Assembly (NCBI GenBank): GCA_024239055.1
Contig: JANBVJ010000008.1
Span: 1 to 12,529 of the forward strand
Source: Patescibacteria group bacterium
GTDB taxonomy: Bacteria; Patescibacteria; Paceibacteria; Paceibacterales; UBA10102
Direction of reading: 5' to 3'
DNA: 12,529 nt
Part shown: piece by piece, positions 6,522 to 11,582 of the stretch
Layout: each line of letters opens with the position of its first letter
Position numbering within the stretch: the first letter of the stretch is position 1
Made by a program: the position numbers and the translations under genes
The notes under the pieces: generated by a model
Database searches by the model: none
Told to the model about the DNA's origin: nothing
The model's input: only the letters and a program-made list of their open reading frames with translations

Positions 6522-7499
6522 TTATGCGAATCCCCTCAATTTTTGCTGTGCCATTATACGTGATATTTGATCTGCGATTTTTCTAAGATCTCTCTCTTCT
6601 CTTATAACAGGATTATTAAAATTTATTGTTATATTTCCTCCGAATCCTCGTGCTTGATTTAAAGGAATTACTGCTTCGGGTCCTCTTTCACCTATTACAG
6701 CTAATGTCGGGCGTGTTACAATCCCTCCTGCTGCTATTCTTGGGATATTCACGAAAGGTATCCTATTGACTGCTGTTATTATGGCATTTGCAGCTCTCCT
6801 TAAGGCATCTTTCACAAAATCAAATCCAGATTTCATAAGATTCCATGCTTTTTGACCAACATCTAAAAGAAAACTGAACCCTGGCTTTACTATCTCATTC
6901 CATATTCTAGATCCGATATCTGACAAAAATTCAAATCCTGGTTTTATTATCGTATTCCATAAAAGAGTTCCAATTGTTAAGAGAAATTCAAATCCTGGTT
7001 TTATTATTTCTTCCAATAAAAACTTAGCAATATTTGCTACTCCTTTAAAAATTCCCTTAATTACTCCAACGATAATTTTTCCCACTTTTATTATGTTATT
7101 TATAATATCAGTTAAGAAGTCTGTAATTTTATCAAAGATTTTTTGCACTATCTTTGTCGCCTCCTGGGAAACTTTTGCTAATATTGGGAGAAATGCAGCT
7201 ATGGCTTGTAATGCTGGTTTAAAAAACGGGAGCAAGGGGAGAAATAACAATGTCAGTATAGCGGTCAATAAAGCAGCTAGGGGTCTTATAATAAAATCCA
7301 ATGCTGTTATAACCGCAGCAATACTCGCAACAGTTACAAGAACTCTCTTTGTTAATCCTGTTAATATAGTACTCTCTTTTTGTTGTTTCTTTTGGGTTGG
7401 GGTTTCTCCATCACCAACACCGACCCTCTTTCCCTTGAGTGCCCTGTCTAATTTCCTTGTATCCGGATCTAGAATAACCTTTATTGTTCCCTCTGCCAT
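6522..7499 (-). CDS. Tape measure protein (short, with 19-aa repeats)
   Basis: This 325-residue protein begins with a basic soluble part (to about 45). A strongly hydrophobic stretch follows (about 52-108, including LTAILTLLFLPLLPFF), then amphipathic helices (IVGVIKGIFKGVANIAKFLL). The middle holds 19-residue repeats (165-239) built on I-I-K-P-G-F-E-F. Near the end is GGIVTRPTLAVIGERGPEAV (258-277), the signature found near the C-terminus of many tape measure proteins. The tape measure sets tail length and sits inside the tube. At about 0.15 nm per residue the tail would be near 49 nm, which is short. It may also help DNA cross the membrane, as its hydrophobic part suggests. The gene follows the chaperone pair, as expected. 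Confidence 0.88.
   Translation of the reverse strand: MAEGTIKVILDPDTRKLDRALKGKRVGVGDGETPTQKKQQKESTILTGLTKRVLVTVASIAAVITALDFIIRPLAALLTAILTLLFLPLLPFFKPALQAIAAFLPILAKVSQEATKIVQKIFDKITDFLTDIINNIIKVGKIIVGVIKGIFKGVANIAKFLLEEIIKPGFEFLLTIGTLLWNTIIKPGFEFLSDIGSRIWNEIVKPGFSFLLDVGQKAWNLMKSGFDFVKDALRRAANAIITAVNRIPFVNIPRIAAGGIVTRPTLAVIGERGPEAVIPLNQARGFGGNITINFNNPVIREERDLRKIADQISRIMAQQKLRGFA
6783..7007 (-). repeat. Tandem 57-bp coding repeats in the tape measure gene
   Basis: Three full units of 19 residues (IIKPGFEFLLTIGTLLWNT, IIKPGFEFLSDIGSRIWNE, IVKPGFSFLLDVGQKAWNL) are followed by a decayed fourth (MKSGFDFVKDALRRAANA). The first two also share a long DNA match, read on the plus strand as TTCAAATCCTGGTTTTATTA. 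This indicates recent duplication of one unit. Confidence 0.8.
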
Positions 7500-7520
7500 G
7501 CATTATTCAAGAATAAGTAG

Positions 7521-7532
7521 TTTTTATTTTTT
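7521..7532 (-). promoter_or_regulatory. TATA-like element for the tape measure gene
   Basis: Minus-strand AAAAAATAAAAA is centred about 27 nt before the ATG at 7499. It overlaps the Lys codons and stop at the end of the chaperone extension, so coding constraint contributes. Poorer than the 8971 element. Confidence 0.4.
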
Positions 7533-7769
7533 TGGTTTTGGAACTTCCACACCTTCTGCTTGACCAATTAGAATATTCTCAAATACCTCTAGAATAAATG
7601 GATCCATATCATCAACCTGATCTGGAGTCCAGCCATATATTCTGCACATCTTCTCTAGGTTAATCAATTCCACCGTTAGAGGATGAATTTTTCCCTCTTT
7701 TACAAGATTATCAACAATCCCTGGTTCTTTCGTCTTTTCCAAGAGTGCTGATACTTGACGGAGTTCTAA
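7524..7769 (-). CDS. Tail assembly chaperone, frameshift extension (gpT-like)
   Basis: The -1 frame gives LELRQVSALLEKTKEPGIVD, then LVKEGKIHPLTVELINLEKM and RIYGWTPDQVDDMDPFILEV, and ends EVPKPKK. A slip product of about 181 residues would join it to the gpG-like part. As an independent gene it would need the TTG at 7742, which has no Shine-Dalgarno, no TATA-like element and no overlap with the previous stop. The frameshift therefore explains it better. In lambda, gpG and gpGT are made in a fixed ratio, and the T part recruits tube protein; the segment 'GW-T-P-D-x-V' followed by an acidic helix fits such an adaptor. It ends 24 nt before the tape measure ATG. Confidence 0.6.
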   Translation of the reverse strand, partial: LELRQVSALLEKTKEPGIVDNLVKEGKIHPLTVELINLEKMCRIYGWTPDQVDDMDPFILEVFENILIGQAEGVEVPKPKK

Positions 7770-7774
7770 AAAAG
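7766..7774 (-). other. Probable -1 ribosomal frameshift site, CTTTTTTAG
   Basis: The zero-frame codons are CTT TTT TAG. A slip of the TTT-bound tRNA by one base backward still reads TTT, and the frame then continues TTA GAA CTC to the end of the 7524 ORF. The -1 frame is closed by TGA only three codons before the run, so the shared window is very narrow. The sequence contains the letters of the T TTT TTA heptamer, but the zero frame is not in the register that a classic tandem slip requires. A single-tRNA slip in front of the stop is therefore the proposed mechanism. Confidence 0.5.
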
Positions 7775-8068
7775 ACTCTCACCTTTAGACTGAGGGAATA
7801 ACAATCGACCTATTGCACTTATGATCTTATTTGCTTCCTCTATGTCCAGGTTGTCAAATTCTTCTTTGCTTAATGAAGAAAACTCTACCGCTTGCTCATC
7901 CTGATAATCTAAGAACTCTTCTGCATCTCCCACTGAGGACAAATCTTCTGCCTTGGCCTTTTCAGCAATAGTTCTCATCTTTTTCAACCAAATCCTAGAA
8001 TGACTTCTTTTAAGTCCCTTGATCTCCACTTCTTTCTCTTCACCTTGGCTATTTATTTTTATTTTCAT
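7766..8068 (-). CDS. Tail assembly chaperone, upstream part (gpG-like)
   Basis: This 100-residue protein opens with MKIKINSQGEEKEVEIKGL and then LKRSHSRIWLKKMRTIAEKA. After an acidic middle (EEFLDYQDEQAVEFSSLSKE) it ends SAIGRLLFPQSKGESLF. A short strand pair followed by an acidic helical body is typical of gpG-type tail chaperones, which coat the tape measure before the tube polymerises. The position just before the tape measure supports the call. The stop TAG directly follows a run of six T, and the -1 frame then continues openly into the next ORF (see the slip feature). Translation starts at the TAATG junction at 8068. An in-frame extension to 8131 is unlikely because it overlaps the microprotein. 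Confidence 0.7.
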   Translation of the reverse strand: MKIKINSQGEEKEVEIKGLKRSHSRIWLKKMRTIAEKAKAEDLSSVGDAEEFLDYQDEQAVEFSSLSKEEFDNLDIEEANKIISAIGRLLFPQSKGESLF

Positions 8069-8163
8069 TATTCTTGTTTCCCGAGCCAATAAAAAGGCGC
8101 CACTGGAAAAAATACTATTATCCAAAACCAAAGCAATATCCAGCTTCCTTTAAATTTTTTCAT
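8068..8163 (-). CDS. 31-aa membrane microprotein
   Basis: The ORF is locked at both ends. Its ATG overlaps the 91-aa gene stop (ATGA), and its TAA shares a base with the chaperone ATG (TAATG). The product starts MKKFKGSWILLWFWIIVFF and ends PVAPFYWLGKQE. It has a basic N-terminus, one hydrophobic segment of about 18 residues rich in Trp and Phe, and a short tail. This is a single-span membrane peptide or possibly a signal anchor. A role in membrane targeting, superinfection control or lysis timing is possible but unproven. The chaperone frame can be extended upstream to 8131, but this ORF and the TAATG junction show that the chaperone starts at 8068. Confidence 0.6.
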   Translation of the reverse strand: MKKFKGSWILLWFWIIVFFPVAPFYWLGKQE

Positions 8164-8173
8164 TGTAAATCCT
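8158..8173. repeat. Direct repeat copy 2 at the 3' junction of the 91-aa gene
   Basis: Identical to 8430-8445. It spans the ATGA overlap between the 91-aa gene and the 31-aa membrane microprotein. After the exact match the copies stay similar for a few bases (GATCGTT against CGTCGGTT). Confidence 0.6.
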
Positions 8174-8435
8174 GATCGTTCCAAATCTCATCCTCTGCAT
8201 GACAGTTAGGAAAGCGATGTTTATGTTCCACAAATTCATAAGCTAATCTCAATATTTCATGTTTAGATATGCTCTCCAATTCTCCAGAATCTCTATCTGC
8301 CTTATTTTCACTTATTACAAAAGCCTTAAATTCATCTGTATTAAATTCTGGATTCTTTTTTAAAAATCTATTGAAATACCCATTTTTTTGATTTGTTTCC
8401 AAGTCTACAACGTAAAAATTCCATTGTTCTTTCAT
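8160..8435 (-). CDS. Uncharacterised 91-aa accessory protein
   Basis: I do not recognise this family. The protein is soluble-looking and rich in charged residues: MKEQWNFYVVDLETNQKN, then YFNRFLKKNPEFNTDEFKAF, then ISKHEILRLAYEFVEHKH, ending NDQDLQ. A central helix pair is likely. H71, H73, C78 and H79 cluster near the end (HKHRFPNCH); they could bind metal, but the spacing is not a known finger. The start overlaps the Tad2-like stop (ATGA) and the stop overlaps the next start (ATGA), so the protein is probably made by coupled translation. It is flanked at both ends by the same 16-base sequence and is AT-rich like its upstream neighbour. This suggests an accessory gene inserted or shuffled within the tail operon. 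Confidence 0.65.
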   Translation of the reverse strand: MKEQWNFYVVDLETNQKNGYFNRFLKKNPEFNTDEFKAFVISENKADRDSGELESISKHEILRLAYEFVEHKHRFPNCHAEDEIWNDQDLQ

Positions 8436-8445
8436 TGTAAATCCT
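8430..8445. repeat. Direct repeat copy 1 at the 5' junction of the 91-aa gene
   Basis: Plus-strand TTTCATTGTAAATCCT is identical to 8158-8173, 272 bases away. It spans the ATGA overlap of the Tad2-like gene stop and the 91-aa gene start. Coding accounts for part of it, since both upstream proteins end in D-L-Q. Confidence 0.6.
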
Positions 8446-8950
8446 CGTCGGTTATGTTAAATTTCCATTTGATATATGTCTCTACATCCTCAGTGAATCT
8501 CATAATTTTATGTTCTTTATCTATATGTTCTTTAATATTTTTAGAGCCATCATAACCCTTATAGAATTTATTGCATACAAAACAAAAAAAGCAGCCATCT
8601 CTCGCAGATTTTATATCTTTGATTGCTTCTTGTTTTACAGCATTATAAGTATCCAATCTCCACTCATAATCTTTCTGCAAATCTTTCAAAGTTTTAGGAT
8701 TTTCAGATTTTTCAACTCCGCAATTTTTGCAATGATCTCTTACAAGATACGTTGGTCTAATATCATCATAAGATACCCATTTATGCTCTTCACAATAAAT
8801 TTCCCAATCAGTTGCTTCAAAATCTTCTAAAGAATATCTGTAATCTTTATAATTTGGTTTGTATCCTTTTGTGAATTTTCCTTTCCAACTTTCTCTTCTA
8901 ACCTCTTTTCCTTCCTTCAGCCATTGAATTGCTTGATTAAAATCAGCCAT
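8432..8950 (-). CDS. Tad2-like (DUF2829-like) domain protein with two zinc-finger-like modules
   Basis: This 172-residue protein has three visible parts. Residues 1-52 read FNQAIQWLKEGKEVRRESW and then YSLEDFEATDWEIY. This matches the pattern of PF11195 (DUF2829, now called the Thoeris anti-defence Tad2-like domain): F-x-x-A-L-x-x-G-K-x-V-x-R-x-x-W, then A-x-D-W-E. Residues 53-77 have C53-x2-H56 and C74-x2-C77, a zinc-ribbon pattern. Residues 120-147 have C120, C123, C126, H142 and H147 (CFVC, then HIDKEH), a C2H2-like finger. A helix (about 87-117) links the two. Characterised Tad2 proteins bind the cyclic nucleotide signal of Thoeris defence; many relatives are untested, so an anti-defence role is inference. 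It breaks up the tail genes, has its own TATA-like element and is AT-rich. Its stop overlaps the next ATG by 4 nt. Confidence 0.6.
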   Translation of the reverse strand: MADFNQAIQWLKEGKEVRRESWKGKFTKGYKPNYKDYRYSLEDFEATDWEIYCEEHKWVSYDDIRPTYLVRDHCKNCGVEKSENPKTLKDLQKDYEWRLDTYNAVKQEAIKDIKSARDGCFFCFVCNKFYKGYDGSKNIKEHIDKEHKIMRFTEDVETYIKWKFNITDEDLQ

Positions 8951-8970
8951 ATAAACTGAAAAGAATTATA

Positions 8971-8980
8971 CTTTATAAAA
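8971..8980 (-). promoter_or_regulatory. TATA-like element for the Tad2-like cassette
   Basis: Minus-strand TTTTATAAAG is centred 25-26 nt before the ATG at 8950, directly after the tail tube stop. It is one of the best TATA matches in the window. It would give the accessory cassette its own transcript. Confidence 0.6.
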
Positions 8981-9949
8981 CTAACTGAAACTGGCCTCGG
9001 CAATATTGTCAACATAGAAAACTCCGTTTGTCCCAATACCTGTGGCTATCCCCTTGAATGATTGAACAACAGACTCCCCGACAGTTACAGGGGTTCCAAC
9101 TTCCTCATAAAGAAAATTAGTGAATTGCGCGTTAAATTCTCTCCTTCCGGATCCTAGTGTAACTCCGTTATTTGCGTTAAATTCAACTCCTTTTTTGGCT
9201 GGATCTTGTTGGGGGGTTGTTCCTCCCTGGAAGATGTCATATTCTGTCTGGTCTTCGAACATCATGGTAAAATCAAAAGCAATCTTTAAACTGGCCGCAA
9301 TCATTTCCTGTGTGACAAACGTTCCTGCAGCATCTATTTCTTCGATATTATTCTCTATATTTATATTGGAAGTTTGTAGTTTACCAACGCTTGTTTCAGC
9401 GTCTGCTGTTCCTGTCGATAGGGTTGAATTTTTATAATGTAAAACTGCTAGGGAGCTGATTACCGCCGCACTTGCGGTTGCAGTCGCCGAACTAGATCCC
9501 TGTGACATTCCTGATGAGGATAATTTTAGGATTGCATTCGTGTCTAGATTAACTACCGCGCTATTTATCTTCCCGCCACTATAGATAAAAACCTTATCTA
9601 CAGTAGCATTAAATGAACTCTCAATGGTCATGCTAGGCAGAGTGGTAGCTATGGTGAAAGTGTGTTTTGTGTCTGAACCTGTTAATGCGTGAGATACCGC
9701 TCCGAAAATATATTCAAACAATCTTCCATTTTGAAGATTAATATCTAAATCCCATGTTACCCCAGACTTGGCAGGAACTAGTTCTTGTACTTGCCTGCTC
9801 CCTGATGCGTATACTTCGTCAATTGTTCTCTTATCAGAAGGTGTGAAAGACTGAACCAATCCAACATCCTTATCTGCTGTGACAGCTGTTCCAAAAGTGA
9901 CTTCTTGACCTATCAAGAATGTGTGTTGCTTTGCATGCAGTACGGCCAT
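8981..9949 (-). CDS. Major tail protein (tail tube)
   Basis: This 322-residue beta-rich protein opens with LHAKQHTFLIGQEVTFGTAV. It continues with GLVQSFTPSDKRTIDEVYASG, which is typical of tube proteins (a strand-rich start that refers to an 'expt' or 'SGSR' loop). The rest shows the same style, with long Ser/Thr/Gly/Val strands, for example TWDLDINLQNGRLFEYIFGA, TIESSFNATVDKVFIYSGGK and SLKIAFDFTMMFEDQTEYDI. The ending (RREFNAQFTNFLYEEV) looks like a closing strand and loop. The length is more than a single tube domain, and the two halves (to about 150, and about 190-322) may represent a duplicated fold, which I cannot confirm. It has no signal peptide. It would polymerise on the tape measure to form the tail. 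The start has a TATA-like element at -26. No sheath gene is next to it. Confidence 0.8.
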   Translation of the reverse strand: MAVLHAKQHTFLIGQEVTFGTAVTADKDVGLVQSFTPSDKRTIDEVYASGSRQVQELVPAKSGVTWDLDINLQNGRLFEYIFGAVSHALTGSDTKHTFTIATTLPSMTIESSFNATVDKVFIYSGGKINSAVVNLDTNAILKLSSSGMSQGSSSATATASAAVISSLAVLHYKNSTLSTGTADAETSVGKLQTSNINIENNIEEIDAAGTFVTQEMIAASLKIAFDFTMMFEDQTEYDIFQGGTTPQQDPAKKGVEFNANNGVTLGSGRREFNAQFTNFLYEEVGTPVTVGESVVQSFKGIATGIGTNGVFYVDNIAEASFS

Positions 9950-9970
9950 GATAAATATATGTTATTCTTG

Positions 9971-9980
9971 TTTAAATAAT
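9971..9980 (-). promoter_or_regulatory. TATA-like element for the tail tube gene
   Basis: Minus-strand ATTATTTAAA is centred about 26 nt before the ATG at 9949 and overlaps the end of the 84-aa gene. A second AT-rich run (CATATATTTATC) lies directly before the ATG but is too close to serve as a TATA box. Confidence 0.5.
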
Positions 9981-10226
9981 TTTACCTTCCTTAATCCGAC
10001 TCCCAGATGGTGTTCTTTCCTTCTCAGGCTTATTCTGAGGGGCTTTTCTCACTTTCTTAGCTTTCTCATCGCTAATATAGAAATTGCTATTTTTAAGTAT
10101 CTTTTTAGCATGGGATTCAGGAATCTCCAGAAGAACATCTTTTTCTTCAAAGAAATATCTAAACCTGGGATTGCTTGAAACAACATTCAACCCAGGGGTT
10201 CTACTTGCGACTTTTACTGTTTTCAT
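9972..10226 (-). CDS. Small basic structural protein, 84 aa
   Basis: The first half (residues 1-53) looks folded: KVASRTPGLNVVSSNPRFRY, then FFEEKDVLLEIPESHAKKIL and NSNFYISDE. The segment EIPESHAKKILKNSNFYI resembles small beta-type head proteins of tailed viruses in which a 'V-P-x-x-x-A-x-x-L-x-x-x-x-F' motif follows a short barrel. The second half (about 54-84) is a disordered, very basic tail (KAKKVRKAPQNKPEKERTP). The gene sits between the tail terminator-like gene and the tube gene, so a virion or assembly role is likely, but I do not know the family. The gap to the upstream stop is 12 nt. Confidence 0.55.
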   Translation of the reverse strand: MKTVKVASRTPGLNVVSSNPRFRYFFEEKDVLLEIPESHAKKILKNSNFYISDEKAKKVRKAPQNKPEKERTPSGSRIKEGKII

Positions 10227-10238
10227 TTTAAGTTATAA

Positions 10239-10697
10239 TCATATAGCTTTATTAAACTGCTGGAATTTAGCCTGAATCTTGAATCTAAATAACCCCCTGG
10301 TTCTGTCACTTATTGGATCTATATCCTCAACATCACTAATATCATAGACTTGGTCCCCGAAAGGATCTATTTGATTTGCATTTAAGATTCTCTCAACTTC
10401 TTCCGCAATCAAGAGGGCCTGTGCATAACTAGTGAATGACCTGCAATCCATCGCTATTGTTTTAACATTCTTCTTTGCTAATGCGCCAGAGGCATTATCT
10501 TCTGAAGTAGAGGCAATCAAATAAACCAATACATTATCCCCCCCTATTCTTTTGACATCAGAAACATTCTTTATTGCGGGAGTTACTGATACTGTATTAT
10601 CGGGTATCCAATTCGTTACAAGAAGTGTAATTACTGAGTTAATGAGATTGTCTGTCGCCCTCTTTAGGATCGCATCAACAATAAAAGTTTTATCCAT
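10239..10697 (-). CDS. Tail terminator / tail completion protein (probable)
   Basis: This 152-residue alpha/beta protein opens with a helix (KTFIVDAILKRATDNLINSV). Strands follow around VSVTPAIKNV and DNVLVYLIAS. Next comes VKTIAMDCRSFTSYAQALLIAEEVERILN, and then the ending YDISDVEDIDPISDRTRGLFRFKIQAKFQ. An extended N-terminal helix, a core sheet, a helix of the type A..IAEEVERIL, and a closing strand ending in R..F.IQA match the tail terminator family (lambda gpU and SPP1 gp17-like). These proteins cap the tail tube and join it to the neck. The gene lies between the adaptor and the tube, the standard place. It starts one base after the adaptor stop and has no TATA-like element of its own, so it is probably cotranscribed. 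Confidence 0.65.
   Translation of the reverse strand: MDKTFIVDAILKRATDNLINSVITLLVTNWIPDNTVSVTPAIKNVSDVKRIGGDNVLVYLIASTSEDNASGALAKKNVKTIAMDCRSFTSYAQALLIAEEVERILNANQIDPFGDQVYDISDVEDIDPISDRTRGLFRFKIQAKFQQFNKAI
10247..10256 (-). promoter_or_regulatory. Possible TATA-like element for the 84-aa gene
   Basis: Minus-strand TTTAATAAAG is centred about 25 nt before the ATG at 10226. It lies in the last codons of the terminator gene, so its sequence is also constrained by coding. It resembles TTTTATAAAG, found at the same spacing before the 8950 start. Weaker than the others. Confidence 0.35.
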
Positions 10698-10698
10698 T

Positions 10699-11364
10699 TT
10701 AGGTACTCACTAGAAGTATTTCTTTCTTCTTCTCTATGAGTTGTTCTGCTTTTTTCTCCCATTTTTCACTTTTAGTATCATAAGAGATATTACTTGATCC
10801 TTCAGGGAGTAAAACAGATCTATCTTCTGATTGCAAGAAATGTACCGCTGTAAACAGTACACACGCCCTTCTGATGCTCCCAGGGATTGTGGTGTCCCCA
10901 AACCTATACGTGACCCTAATCCCGAATGTTCTAGGAAGATATGCTGGATATGTCTTAACAAAAATAACCCCGTTTTGTTCATTGACCCAATAATCATTAT
11001 TACGGCCCTCTGTTTTGTTGGCCAGGTAATCTAGATATTGAGTTCCGTCCCAGACTTCCAGGAGATCTGTTCCGGCAGTAAGAGTTTTAATGTTTCTGTG
11101 TAGTAATTTTATTTCAGATCCGTCCCTCAGTTGGTAATGCGGGATTTCCAAGTGGTGTTGTTCTTTAGTTACTGTAACAGTTCTCCATGCGTGCATGGTC
11201 TCCTGGTCTATGTAATCCGCTGACTCATCTATCCACCTGTCGACAGTTGTCTTCGTGGGATTTGTATTTGCGTCGAAATCAGTCTTTCCTGTGAAATTCA
11301 CATCAGAAGAAGCCCCCAATTGTAGAAATACAAATACGTCAGCGCTTGAGCAGTATTCATCCAT
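10699..11364 (-). CDS. Head-tail adaptor / connector protein
   Basis: This 221-residue protein begins with a helical segment (CSSADVFVFLQLG), followed by TTVDRWIDESADYIDQETMHAW. That is the typical start of gp6/gp15-type head-tail connectors, in which an N-terminal helix bundle carries a residue-rich DRWIDEAS-like helix. A central beta region follows (HHLEIPHYQLRDGSEIKLLH, then GVIFVKTYPAYLPRTFGIRV, YRFGD). It ends in a helix with IPGSIRRACVLFTAVHFLQS and a charged C-terminal coil (KWEKKAEQLIEKKKEIL). Such proteins form a ring under the portal that joins the head to the tail. The position just before the terminator-like gene supports this. The start is set by the TATA-like element 26 nt upstream. 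The next gene follows after one base. The assignment rests on fold pattern and order, not on a close homologue. Confidence 0.7.
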   Translation of the reverse strand: MDEYCSSADVFVFLQLGASSDVNFTGKTDFDANTNPTKTTVDRWIDESADYIDQETMHAWRTVTVTKEQHHLEIPHYQLRDGSEIKLLHRNIKTLTAGTDLLEVWDGTQYLDYLANKTEGRNNDYWVNEQNGVIFVKTYPAYLPRTFGIRVTYRFGDTTIPGSIRRACVLFTAVHFLQSEDRSVLLPEGSSNISYDTKSEKWEKKAEQLIEKKKEILLVST

Positions 11365-11384
11365 AGTATATCCAAGAACAAGGG

Positions 11385-11394
11385 TTTTTTATAT
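11385..11394 (-). promoter_or_regulatory. TATA-like element for the head-tail adaptor gene
   Basis: Minus-strand ATATAAAAAA, preceded by AGAAAA, is centred about 26 nt before the ATG at 11364 in a 38-nt gap. The A-rich stretch followed by a TATA core resembles an archaeal BRE/TATA pair. No ribosome binding site is evident. Confidence 0.6.
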
Positions 11395-11402
11395 TTTTCT
11401 AA

Positions 11403-11582
11403 TTAAGCTGTTGCTCTCTCTACTTTGAATATTGCAAACTTATTTTGTTGTGCTACTGGAACTACAAAAAGAAAATCTGTATCTGCTGCAAGATTTAGGG
11501 CATCTATTGCAGCTGCTATTGCTACTGGATCATTAGAATCTACAAAGGTGACTGTTCCTGTTGTTAAATCTCCGATAGCCAT
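11403..11582 (-). CDS. Small conserved-looking protein, 59 aa
   Basis: This short ORF encodes MAIGDLTTGTVTFVDSNDP, then an Ala-rich helix (VAIAAAIDALNLAA), then DFLFVVPVAQQNKFAIFKVE. The pattern of strand, helix and two strands suggests a compact alpha/beta or beta fold. Its ATG overlaps the previous stop as TAATG, and the frame has no interruption, so it is very likely translated. It sits between the SAP/HeH-like protein and the head-tail adaptor, where minor capsid, decoration or connector proteins are often encoded. I do not recognise the family and assign no function. Confidence 0.6.
   Translation of the reverse strand: MAIGDLTTGTVTFVDSNDPVAIAAAIDALNLAADTDFLFVVPVAQQNKFAIFKVERATA

Noticed and set aside
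6783..7007. CRISPR-like array
   Set aside because: The 57-bp periodicity is in frame and encodes protein repeats in the tape measure; there are no spacers of unrelated sequence.
7093..7563. Plus-strand ORF of 156 aa over the tape measure gene
   Set aside because: It is antisense to the well-supported tape measure protein, has no ribosome binding site or TATA-like element, and its sequence mirrors hydrophobic codons on the other strand.
7740..7742. TTG at 7742 as an independent start for the gpT-like ORF
   Set aside because: It has no Shine-Dalgarno, TATA-like element or start-stop overlap, and the -1 frame is already open from the T-run upstream.
7767..7773. Classic T TTT TTA slippery heptamer of retroviral type
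   Set aside because: The letters are present, but the zero frame reads CTT TTT TAG, so the codons are out of register for tandem slippage. Only a single-tRNA slip fits.
7766..8131. Longer chaperone with a start at 8131
   Set aside because: The extra 21 residues overlap the 31-aa membrane microprotein, while the internal ATG at 8068 forms a TAATG junction like many others in the operon.
10734..10997. Minus-strand ORF of 87 aa
   Set aside because: It lies in another frame inside the head-tail adaptor gene, which has better domain support and a defined start.
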